Assembly: GCF_028309625.1 (NCBI RefSeq)
Contig: NZ_JAQMHR010000002.1
Location: forward strand, 186,001 to 250,000
Length of the DNA: 64,000 bases
Direction of reading: 5' to 3'
Source of the DNA: Trichococcus sp. K1Tr
Lineage (GTDB): Bacteria; Bacillota; Bacilli; Lactobacillales; Aerococcaceae
Of the stretch, positions 55,267 to 64,000 are shown piece by piece. A program made the position numbers and the translations under genes. Positions within the stretch are counted from its first letter, which is position 1, and every line of letters begins with the position of its first letter. The notes under the pieces were generated by a model. The model was not told the DNA's origin. It saw only the letters and a program-made list of their open reading frames with translations, and searched no databases.

Positions 55267-55531
55267 GCCAGACCTCCACGGATTTTTTTCGGTTCTCAAA
55301 ACGGACTTCGTAGCAGCCATCGTTGGAAATGGCATGATCCGACAACAACAAGCGGACAGCGTTCAGCTCGTCGAGATGAGTCTGCAGCACAAGACCACAT
55401 CCGGCCGAAATCTGTTCCGGCATGGGGATCAGCCGGCATTCCCGACCGGCATCCAGGACAACAGCTTCAGCGGCTGCGGCGGCCTGGGATGTCGGAAACG
55501 CGACGATGCCGTAATGTTTGCGGTCGATCAT
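55259..55531 (-). CDS. DUF3343 putative Se/S carrier-like protein
   Basis: 90 residues. HYGIVAFPTSQAAAAAEAVV and CRLIPMPEQISAGCGLVLQT contain two conserved cysteines of DUF3343 proteins. The family is thought to carry or sense Se/S, from its gene neighbourhood rather than direct assay. Overlaps yedF and the aminotransferase at both ends. Confidence 0.85.
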   Translation of the reverse strand: MIDRKHYGIVAFPTSQAAAAAEAVVLDAGRECRLIPMPEQISAGCGLVLQTHLDELNAVRLLLSDHAISNDGCYEVRFENRKKSVEVWHD

Positions 55532-56151
55532 GGCGATACGGTCTTGGAGGTGCGCAGGATTTCAACGATGCGGTACATGTTTGTGTAAGTGCCGACCGCC
55601 AATTTGTCCTTCACGCCATAGAATTCCCCGCAGATGCCGCAAGTCAGCACCTCGACGCCGTCTTCCTCCAGCGCTTTGAGGTCGTCCAGGACGGACGAAC
55701 CTTCCGTTGTCAGCAATGCGCCGGCATTGTAGCAGAGCACTTTGTCGGGCAGGACTTCCTGCTCCGTCAGGGAGAAGAGGAAGCTTTTCATCAGCGTACG
55801 GCCCAATTCCTCGCTGCCGTTGCCGATGAAGTCGCTGTTCAATACGACGACATAACTTGCTCCGGATGATGCGACTGTGTCGGCGGCTTGCTCCGGAAGC
55901 ACAGGGTGTTCGGCGGTGTGCGGTCGGTTGCCCGCGTTCGGATCGGAAAGTTGCACTTCATAAAGGGAATCGTTGATTTTTTCGATTTGGACGGAAAGCT
56001 TCAGTTGCTCCGCCATCTTGGCAAGGTTCTGCGTCGCAATTTCATTATCCACGCTGATGAGCACCGTTTCTCCGTTGCTCTCTTTCAAAGCCCGTTTGGT
56101 CAAAATGACCGGCATCGGACAAGCTTGTCCGACTGCATCTATTTTTTTCAT
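55528..56151 (-). CDS. yedF: Sulfurtransferase-like selenium metabolism protein YedF
   Basis: 207 residues. The N-terminal TusA/SirA domain (IDAVGQACPMPVILTKRAL, Cys near residue 10, CPMP motif) is followed by a DsrE-like domain (about 90-207) with CYNAGALLTTEG and CGICGEFYGV. It is the fused YedF found with selD. Presumed to handle selenium transfer to SelD; not proven. RBS AGGAGG. Confidence 0.88.
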   Translation of the reverse strand: MKKIDAVGQACPMPVILTKRALKESNGETVLISVDNEIATQNLAKMAEQLKLSVQIEKINDSLYEVQLSDPNAGNRPHTAEHPVLPEQAADTVASSGASYVVVLNSDFIGNGSEELGRTLMKSFLFSLTEQEVLPDKVLCYNAGALLTTEGSSVLDDLKALEEDGVEVLTCGICGEFYGVKDKLAVGTYTNMYRIVEILRTSKTVSP

Positions 56152-56193
56152 ACTCTTTTCCTCCTGGTTATGTCATATTTTTTGATTCTCGGC

Positions 56194-57225
56194 TCAATGG
56201 ACCACCGTGATCTTCTTGGCGTCCTTTTCGGTCACTTCGCCGATGATGCCGCAGGGCAAGCCCAATGCTTCGATTTCGGCAAGCAGAGCGGCCGCTTCTT
56301 CGACAGGGACGCTCACCAGCAGGCCGCCGGATGTCTGCGGATCGAAAAGGATTTCCTCCAAGGCATAGTCATCGATCTGGAAGTCCACATCGGCTTCCAG
56401 GTGATTACGGTTGCGCTGTCCGCCGGCTGTGATCAGGAATTCCTTGGCTCCCTGATAGGCTCCACTCAGGCAAGGTACGCTGTCTGCGTAGACCGTCGCG
56501 GAACAGCGGTCGCTGACCATTTCCGACAGGTGCCCCAACAGGCCGAAGCCGGTGATATCCGTACAGCTGTGGACTGTGTACTTTTTCAGCACGTCAGCTG
56601 CATAACGGTTCAGTGTAGTCATCGAGGTGACCGCCTGGTTGAAGGCTTCCTGCGCCATTTCCCCGGCGCTGTAGGCCGTCGTGATGATGCCTGTTCCCAA
56701 TGGTTTCGTCAGCAGCAGGACATCGCCTGGGATGCACGTGTCATTCCGGTAGATCCGATCGGGATGGACTCTCCCCAATACCGAGAGACCGTATTTGGGC
56801 TGGGGATCGTGGATCGAATGTCCGCCGACCAGCACGCCGCCTGCCTCCTGGACTTTCTTGAAGCCGCCAGCCAAAATTTTCCCGAGTGTATCGGTACTTT
56901 TTGTTTCGGGCCAGCAGACGATGTTCATGGCCGTCAGCACTTCGCCGCCCATCGCAAATACATCGCTCAATGCGTTGGCTGCGGCAATTTCCCCGAAAAG
57001 CGAGGCATCCGCGACCATTGCGGGAAAGAAGTCCAACGTCTGGATCATGGCCGTCTCGGCGTCTATCCGGAATACCGCCGCATCATCGGACGAGTCGAAA
57101 CCGACCAAAAAATTCGGGTTTTCCTGTTTCGGAAACTGACTGAGCAAGTCTCCCAGAACGCCGGGGCCGATTTTCGCATTGCACCCCCCGCAGATAAATA
57201 GTTCATTTGATAATTCCTGTTCCAT
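56194..57225 (-). CDS. selD: Selenophosphate synthetase
   Basis: 343 residues. The N-terminal catalytic segment CGGCNAKIGPGVL (Cys rather than Sec, plus essential Lys), DDAAVFRID, TLDFFPAMV, AAANALSDVFAMGGEVLTAMN, GGHSIHDPQPKYG and DITGFGLLGHL fit SelD. Produces selenophosphate from selenide and ATP. Its user in this window is MnmH; SelA/SelB are not seen. ATG 57225 has AGGAG 8 bp upstream; a GTG three codons earlier is within the SD. Confidence 0.95.
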   Translation of the reverse strand: MEQELSNELFICGGCNAKIGPGVLGDLLSQFPKQENPNFLVGFDSSDDAAVFRIDAETAMIQTLDFFPAMVADASLFGEIAAANALSDVFAMGGEVLTAMNIVCWPETKSTDTLGKILAGGFKKVQEAGGVLVGGHSIHDPQPKYGLSVLGRVHPDRIYRNDTCIPGDVLLLTKPLGTGIITTAYSAGEMAQEAFNQAVTSMTTLNRYAADVLKKYTVHSCTDITGFGLLGHLSEMVSDRCSATVYADSVPCLSGAYQGAKEFLITAGGQRNRNHLEADVDFQIDDYALEEILFDPQTSGGLLVSVPVEEAAALLAEIEALGLPCGIIGEVTEKDAKKITVVH

Positions 57226-57486
57226 ATTTCTCACTCCTGTAGGTCATGACGTGTTCACCTTACAATTATATACCACACGTCAAAACATAAGGCGGATAAT
57301 CTGCATATTTTATAAGTGGAGTGTCTGATCGGACAGAACCGCAATATTTTTTGTGCGGGAAAAATAGGCCGCGGATGTGATATGATGAGGAGGTCATTTC
57401 TGACGGTTTGACATTGCTTTCTTGAGTGAAGGCAAGACCGCTCAGGAATATTCGGTTAATGAGAAAAGATAAACAATTAAGGATGG

Positions 57487-59682
57487 ATGCAAGTGGTGGA
57501 TAAAGAATTACTGTACGCGACGCTAAAAAAATATTTCGGATACGACAGCTTCCGTGAAGGCCAAGAGGAATTGATCACGAACACCCTGCAAGGGAAAGAC
57601 GTGCTCGGGATCATGCCGACGAGCGGAGGAAAATCGCTCTGCTATCAATTGCCGGCGTTGCTGCTGGACGGCATGACGATCGTCGTTTCCCCGTTAGTAT
57701 CCTTGATGAAGGACCAGGTGGACAGCCTGCGGGAAATGGGGATTGCCGCGGCATACCTGAACAGTACGCTTTCCAGAGAAGAGTTTCTGCAATTGATGGA
57801 CGACATGCGCTCCGGCCAGCTCAAACTTCTCTACATCGCGCCAGAACGGATAGACAATGAGTCTTTCATGAATGCTTTGCGCTTTGTGAAGGTGCCGTTG
57901 TTGGTGGTCGATGAGGCCCACTGTATCTCGCAATGGGGCAGCGATTTCCGCCCTGCCTACCAAGGCGTGGCCCGGCTGTATGATCTGTTCGACAGACGTC
58001 CGATGGTTGCCGCCTTCACCGCCACGGCAACCGAACCGGTCCAGGACGATATCCTGGTCCAATTGCGGCTGCAGAATCCGTTCCGGTTGGTGACCGGTTT
58101 CGACCGCAGCAATTTGGCCTTCAGCGTGGAAAAGCCCGCCGACAAGTTCAAGTTCCTCGTGAAGGACCTCAACCCGAAGGAAGCGAGCATCATCTATTGT
58201 TCGACCAGAAAAAATGTGGAATCGGTCCAGAAGAAATTGGAACAAAAAGGCTTTGCCGTGACGCTTTACCATGCCGGGCTGCCGGAACACGAGCGCCAGC
58301 GAAACCAGGATGATTTCCTGTTCGACCGCAAACCGATCATGGTCGCTACGAATGCTTTCGGCATGGGGATCGACAAAAGCAATGTGCGGACCGTTTACCA
58401 CTACAACATGCCCAAAAACATCGAAAGCTATTACCAAGAAGCCGGAAGGGCGGGACGTGACGGAGAGGAAGCGCGTGTCATCCTGCTGTTTTCGACGCAG
58501 GATATCATCATCAATCAGTTGCTGAACAGCAAGACGAATGACAGCGAAGCGACCAACAAATTGAACAAGATGATCAATTACTGTTACACGAACCAATGTC
58601 TGCGCCGGTACATCCTGGAATATTTCGGCGAAACGACAGCTGAGCTGAATTGCCAACATTGCTCCAACTGCCTGCGCCGCACGGAACAGATAGACATCAC
58701 CGAAGAAGCCCAAAAAATCCTGTCCTGCGTCGTGCGGGTGCGCGGACGTTACGGCGTCCAGAAAATCATCGGCATCCTGACGGGGAGCAAACAGAAGGGC
58801 ATCACCGATTTCGGGCTGGATAAGCTGAAGACATACGGACTGATGAGCGCCTATAATGATGGGGAAATCCGCGAAATGATCGGGGTTTTGATCGCGGATG
58901 AATACCTGCAAGTGACAGGTGATCAGTATCCGTTGATCCAAGTCACTCCGAAAGCGCTGGAAATCCTGAAGGAAGGTAAAAAAGTCGGGATGTCCTATGA
59001 GGTCGAGACCGGCAAGGGCACCGCCAAACAGAGCGGAGGCGGCTTGTATGATACCGAGCTGTTCGACCGTCTGCGTAGTGTGCGCACGGAAATGGCGAAC
59101 GAGCATGGGATCCCTTCCTATATCGTCTTTTCCGACAGCACACTGCATGAGATGGCCCGAAACTTTCCGACTGATGATGACGGCTTCCTGCGTTTGTCAG
59201 GGGTAGGCGAAACGAAGTTGGAGCGCTACGGCGAAGTGTTCATGGGTGTCATTTCCGATTATTTGAAGGAGTTCCCTGATGCCGAAGCGGTTCTGCAACA
59301 GAAACGGCTGGAACAGAAAGAGCAGGAAGGCAATCCGGAAACCGCGGAAAAACGCGCAAAACCGGCACAGAAAAATTACGCCGGCACTACCTTTGAGGAG
59401 ACCTATCGCCTGTATCAAGAAGGCAAGACAGTCGAAGAGATCATCGCCATCAGAGGCCTTGCACGGATGACCATCGAAAACCATTTCCGCAATTTGGCCG
59501 AACAGTCGGCCTACGAAATGCGTTTGACGGATTTCGTCACGGATGAGCAGGCGGAGGCCATCGCCAGAGCAATCGAGGAAGCCGAGGATCAACACCTGAA
59601 ACCGCTCAAGGAAAAGCTGGGGGACGACTACAGCTATTTCCAGATTGTGATGGTGCTGGCCTTCCGGAAAAGAGAACAGTAG
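57487..59682 (+). CDS. recQ: ATP-dependent DNA helicase RecQ
   Basis: 731 residues. Motif I is MPTSGGKSLCYQLPA; the DEAH box is VVDEAHCISQWGSDFRPAY; motif III is FTATAT, and the later ATNAFGMGIDKSNVRTV is motif V. RecQ-Ct zinc cysteines (CQHCSNC) and winged helix follow. An HRDC domain (near 515-590) and a C-terminal helix-turn-helix-type domain (about 630-700: TTFEETYRLYQEGKTVEEIIAIRGLARMTIENHF) complete it. Unwinds DNA 3' to 5' in repair and recombination. Confidence 0.94.
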   Translation: MQVVDKELLYATLKKYFGYDSFREGQEELITNTLQGKDVLGIMPTSGGKSLCYQLPALLLDGMTIVVSPLVSLMKDQVDSLREMGIAAAYLNSTLSREEFLQLMDDMRSGQLKLLYIAPERIDNESFMNALRFVKVPLLVVDEAHCISQWGSDFRPAYQGVARLYDLFDRRPMVAAFTATATEPVQDDILVQLRLQNPFRLVTGFDRSNLAFSVEKPADKFKFLVKDLNPKEASIIYCSTRKNVESVQKKLEQKGFAVTLYHAGLPEHERQRNQDDFLFDRKPIMVATNAFGMGIDKSNVRTVYHYNMPKNIESYYQEAGRAGRDGEEARVILLFSTQDIIINQLLNSKTNDSEATNKLNKMINYCYTNQCLRRYILEYFGETTAELNCQHCSNCLRRTEQIDITEEAQKILSCVVRVRGRYGVQKIIGILTGSKQKGITDFGLDKLKTYGLMSAYNDGEIREMIGVLIADEYLQVTGDQYPLIQVTPKALEILKEGKKVGMSYEVETGKGTAKQSGGGLYDTELFDRLRSVRTEMANEHGIPSYIVFSDSTLHEMARNFPTDDDGFLRLSGVGETKLERYGEVFMGVISDYLKEFPDAEAVLQQKRLEQKEQEGNPETAEKRAKPAQKNYAGTTFEETYRLYQEGKTVEEIIAIRGLARMTIENHFRNLAEQSAYEMRLTDFVTDEQAEAIARAIEEAEDQHLKPLKEKLGDDYSYFQIVMVLAFRKREQ

Positions 59683-59693
59683 AATGACTTAGA

Positions 59694-59738
59694 AAAAGTT
59701 TGGGGTCGCTTCATTTTGAGGCGACCCTGAACTTTTTG
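59694..59738 (+). terminator. Intrinsic terminator of recQ
   Basis: GGGTCGC (59703-59709) pairs with GCGACCC (59721-59727), extended by AAAAAGTT/AACTTTTT arms; the T-tract is part of the outer arm. Confidence 0.85.
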
Positions 59739-59869
59739 CAGTTATCCGGGTCTTTGGCCCGCTTGTGTTTTTTTTAACGGGGTATTGTTTGGTATAATGG
59801 AGGAAAGAGAGCGGTTACGAATGGACGCTCCATTTCCTGTCGCTTACGGTCCTACCGGGAGGGATTATT

Positions 59870-61537
59870 ATGAGAAGGAACATTTTGTTTATTCTGTTGG
59901 GGTTGTTCATTGTTGCCGGATTAGCCCCTGCCCGCATCGCGGCGCCAGCATATTCGTTGGAGAACGGTGCAGTTGTCCAGAAAAGTTTGCTGGGGCTTTA
60001 CGATCCAGCGTACCTAAATATAGATGGAACGCTTGCCGAAACCGGCAAGGATTATGTCACGCTGCAGACAAGAAGCGTTGCTGCCCTTTCGTGGGCGCAG
60101 GAAATCCCGCTATCCCCGGCAACCGCCGGCAGCGCGGAATTGACTTATACGACCTATGTTCAGGACAGCGGTTGGCAGTCCGAAGTCCAGGAAGGCGCAA
60201 TCAGCGGCGGGGTGGCATTGCCGCTCGAAGCCATCCAGGTGCGTTTGGCCCATTTGGCCGAAGCGGGCAGCGTTTCATACCGGATCTACAGGCAGGACAG
60301 CGGTTGGTCAGGCTATGTCTCCAACGGCGGGACGGCTGGAACGACTGGAACCAACGAAGCGATCGAAGCTGTGCAATTCAAATTGACGGGTGCTTTGGCC
60401 GCTCAATACGATATTTATTACCGGGTACAAACGAGCCGCTTCGGCTGGATGGATTGGGCCGGAAACGGCGAGACAGCCGGAACGGACGGTTTCCGCTATC
60501 CGATTGAAGGAGTTGAAATCGTTCTGATGAACAAGGAACAGACTTTTTTAGGCAAACGTGAGCAGAGCTTCATCAAACGCACCGAACCGGTCCTTTCCTA
60601 CGGCAGTTATCTGACAAATTCGGGTTGGCAGGATTCGGTCCTCAATCCGGCGCAAAGCGGCTCCCCGGATTCCTCGCAATCGTTGGAAGGTTTGCAGGCG
60701 AAATTGGACTCCCAGCCCTATCCGGGATCGGTTTCCTATCGTGCCGCCACAAGTGAAAACGGTTGGTTTGAATGGACACAGGATGGATTGGAAGCCGGAC
60801 TGCCAGGAACAGGTCAACGCATCGAGCGGATCGAAATGCAGTTGACGGATGAATTGGCTGCGCACTACGATATTTATTATCAGGTCCATGTGCCCGGCGT
60901 GGGCTGGTTGGATTGGGCCAAGAATGGCGAAACAGCCGGAACGCAAGGATACGATTATGACGTCAGCGCCGTCCAGATGCAATTGGTCCAAAAAGACGCG
61001 GCAGCGCCGGGGAACACGGCAGTCGCTTTCATGAAATACGTACCGAAACCGCCGCCCGCTCCGGTTGTTGCTGTTGCCCCGCCAGTCCCGACCTATCCGA
61101 CGGGACCCGATTGGACGGTGCAGGATGGCAGCTTCCGGACGAATGCCGGCACCAACTATTATGTCGGCTCCAGTTACATCATCATCAGTATCGCCTACCA
61201 ACGCGTCTGGGCCTACATCGGAGACCAGCGGATCGTCGATGCTCCCGTCATCACCGGCCGACCTTCGATGCCGACGCCTAGAGGGCTGTTCGCGATCCAA
61301 CCGTACAAGGAATCGCCGAGCGTGCTGATCGGTGAAGATTACGAATCGCCGGTCCAATATTGGATTCCATTTTTGGGTAATGCTTACGGCTTGCATGACG
61401 CCTCGTGGCAAACCCAAGGCTTCGGCGGCGACCTTTACCTGTATTTGGGATCGCACGGCTGCGTCAATACCCCTTACTATGCTGTCCAAACGCTTTACAA
61501 TACCTATTCCGTCGGCACGCCGGTCGTGGTTTATTGA
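59870..61537 (+). CDS. L,D-transpeptidase with ChW repeats
   Basis: 555 residues. A signal peptide (about 1-25) is followed by six ChW (clostridial hydrophobic W) repeats: DSGWQSEVQEG, DSGWSGYVSNGGTAG, RFGWMDWAGNGETAG, NSGWQDSVL, ENGWFEWTQDG and GVGWLDWAKNGETAG, each ending in a V/I-E..-QL strand. A Pro-rich linker (about 390-410) leads to the YkuD domain, with catalytic HD near the C-terminus and SHGCVN around residue 530. It would form 3-3 cross-links or attach proteins in peptidoglycan. ChW repeats may bind the wall. Confidence 0.88.
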   Translation: MRRNILFILLGLFIVAGLAPARIAAPAYSLENGAVVQKSLLGLYDPAYLNIDGTLAETGKDYVTLQTRSVAALSWAQEIPLSPATAGSAELTYTTYVQDSGWQSEVQEGAISGGVALPLEAIQVRLAHLAEAGSVSYRIYRQDSGWSGYVSNGGTAGTTGTNEAIEAVQFKLTGALAAQYDIYYRVQTSRFGWMDWAGNGETAGTDGFRYPIEGVEIVLMNKEQTFLGKREQSFIKRTEPVLSYGSYLTNSGWQDSVLNPAQSGSPDSSQSLEGLQAKLDSQPYPGSVSYRAATSENGWFEWTQDGLEAGLPGTGQRIERIEMQLTDELAAHYDIYYQVHVPGVGWLDWAKNGETAGTQGYDYDVSAVQMQLVQKDAAAPGNTAVAFMKYVPKPPPAPVVAVAPPVPTYPTGPDWTVQDGSFRTNAGTNYYVGSSYIIISIAYQRVWAYIGDQRIVDAPVITGRPSMPTPRGLFAIQPYKESPSVLIGEDYESPVQYWIPFLGNAYGLHDASWQTQGFGGDLYLYLGSHGCVNTPYYAVQTLYNTYSVGTPVVVY

Positions 61538-61573
61538 CGGATTCGAAGGGTCGCCAGCAACAAATCAGAAAAG

Positions 61574-61620
61574 ATGCCGGAACAGGGTTGGATGCGGATC
61601 CCTGTTCCGGCATTATTTTT
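61574..61620 (+). terminator. Intrinsic terminator of the L,D-transpeptidase gene
   Basis: ATGCCGGAACAGGG pairs with CCCTGTTCCGGCAT (14 bp, 12-nt loop), followed by TATTTTT. Confidence 0.9.
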
Positions 61621-61673
61621 CCCTGTTTTTGGCCGACGGAAACCAAACACAAGGAAGAGTCCCAATATATAAA

Positions 61674-61711
61674 TGTAAGCGTTTTACCTTAAAGCTTTTT
61701 TGTTATACAAT
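61674..61711 (+). promoter_or_regulatory. N-ATPase promoter with overlapping cre-like box
   Basis: TTTACC (61683-61688), 17-bp spacer, TACAAT (61706-61711), about 100 bp ahead of atpD. TGTAAGCGTTTTAC (61674-61687) overlaps the -35 and resembles a catabolite-repression box with two mismatches; CcpA there would repress. Confidence 0.5.
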
Positions 61712-61730
61712 CAAGGTACAGATAAGGTGA

Positions 61731-63580
<1,850 letters not shown>

Positions 63581-63594
63581 GGAGGAATCCCGTC

Positions 63595-63891
63595 ATGGCA
63601 GAGAAAGAACCATCTCCAGAAAAAGAACTGATAGACAAAGTGAAGGCGGATTCCGAGAAGAAGCTGAAAATGCAGAAAGAAGGGAAGGATATCCTTTTTG
63701 GCATAGGTACCTTCGGTGTGGTGGGATGGTCGATTGCGGTCCCTGTATTGATGGGCATTGCGTTGGGAATCTATTTGGATGATACCTACGACCCAGAATT
63801 TTCCTGGACACTGACCCTTTTGTTTGCCGGAGTGATCATCGGTTGCATAAATGCCTGGGTATGGATCAAGAAGAAAAGTATGGGGGATTAG
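63595..63891 (+). CDS. atpQ: N-ATPase subunit Q (AtpI/AtpZ-like)
   Basis: 98 residues. A charged N-terminus rich in Lys and Glu (about 1-35) is followed by two TM helices (GIGTFGVVGWSIAVPVLMGIALGIYL and SWTLTLLFAGVIIGCINAWVWI). This corresponds to the AtpZ/AtpI-type membrane protein that N-ATPase operons call atpQ. Probably assists c-ring assembly. GAGGAGG precedes the ATG; 14 bp after atpC. Confidence 0.85.
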   Translation: MAEKEPSPEKELIDKVKADSEKKLKMQKEGKDILFGIGTFGVVGWSIAVPVLMGIALGIYLDDTYDPEFSWTLTLLFAGVIIGCINAWVWIKKKSMGD

Positions 63892-63902
63892 GGGGTACGA
63901 CT

Positions 63903-64000
63903 ATGGTAATCGCTTTTTTGGGAGGGATTTTTCTTGGAGGGATCTTCTTTGGAGGCCTGTTACTGACGGTGAGGTTGCTCGTCAGAGTGAGATACCCAAC
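63903..64000 (+). CDS. atpR: N-ATPase subunit R (partial, cut by the window edge)
   Basis: 32 codons visible, starting MVIAFLGGIFLGGIFFGGLL, a single hydrophobic helix, following atpQ after a GGGGG-rich SD. In N-ATPase operons the fourth gene, atpR, encodes a small membrane protein of this kind. The identification rests mainly on order. Confidence 0.7.
   Translation, partial: MVIAFLGGIFLGGIFFGGLLLTVRLLVRVRYP

Noticed and set aside
56194-57225. Selenocysteine-encoding TGA in selD
   Set aside because: The catalytic position is Cys (TGC) and the frame has no internal TGA.
57694-59148. Long antisense frame of 484 codons in recQ
   Set aside because: Lies wholly opposite recQ; composition is the mirror of the coding strand, with no RBS or family match.

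Overview
The window is a 64 kb chromosomal stretch from a low-to-mid GC Firmicute. The Shine-Dalgarno-rich starts, LysR and Lrp regulators, intrinsic terminators, cre-like boxes, QueT transporter, PabABC and overall codon use point to the Lactobacillales, most likely a Carnobacteriaceae member near Trichococcus. That placement is inference from gene content; no marker gene was compared. Gene density is high, and most genes are housekeeping or metabolic.

Layout. 1-8 kb: truncated class V aminotransferase, TraX-like membrane protein, VanX/VanY-like lipoprotein, tRNA-Val(GAC), DUF1456 protein, RluA-type pseudouridine synthase and a UvrA paralogue. 7.6-8.9 kb: a LysR gene preceded by a promoter, a 33-codon cysteine-rich leader peptide and an intrinsic terminator, which looks like an attenuator. 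9-17 kb: membrane-anchored propeller-like protein, then an ABC export system (FtsX-type permease and ATPase on the minus strand, a very long coiled-coil adaptor divergent on the plus strand) followed by a GW-repeat lipoprotein. 17-26.7 kb: small unknown protein, two GNAT acetyltransferases, YibE/YibF pair, DUF1846 protein, Lrp regulator divergent from aspartase, two membrane proteins and a molybdopterin-fold lipoprotein. 27-34.5 kb: pabABC for p-aminobenzoate, TtcA-like tRNA thiolase, NUDIX and VOC proteins and a bactofilin-like membrane protein.

34.7-39.8 kb: a second LysR paralogue followed by metF, a separate MetH-reactivation protein and a three-domain metH lacking its own AdoMet domain; metK lies at 45.4 kb, so much of the methyl cycle is here. 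40-49 kb: OFA-family MFS carrier, a GNAT-Maf fusion, a hexapeptide acetyltransferase, an AmrS radical-SAM enzyme with a LigB-like partner, metK, an ICMT-family gene broken by an amber codon, and queT-queF-queC. A TnpB (IS200/IS605) unit sits immediately upstream of queT. 50.7-59.7 kb: SRPBCC protein, DbpA-type helicase, then a selenium block (mnmH convergent with selD-yedF-DUF3343-class V aminotransferase) and recQ. 59.8-61.5 kb: ChW-repeat L,D-transpeptidase. The window ends in the start of an N-type (Na+-pumping type) ATPase operon, atpD-atpC-atpQ-atpR.

The most interesting non-coding signals are the cysteine-codon attenuator before the first LysR gene and three separate intergenic loci that each hold three palindromic cores at a spacing of 50-52 bp. 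Others are a roughly 100-nt foldback after metH, a terminator-like small RNA candidate near 32.0 kb, and a probable omega-RNA region at the end of tnpB.
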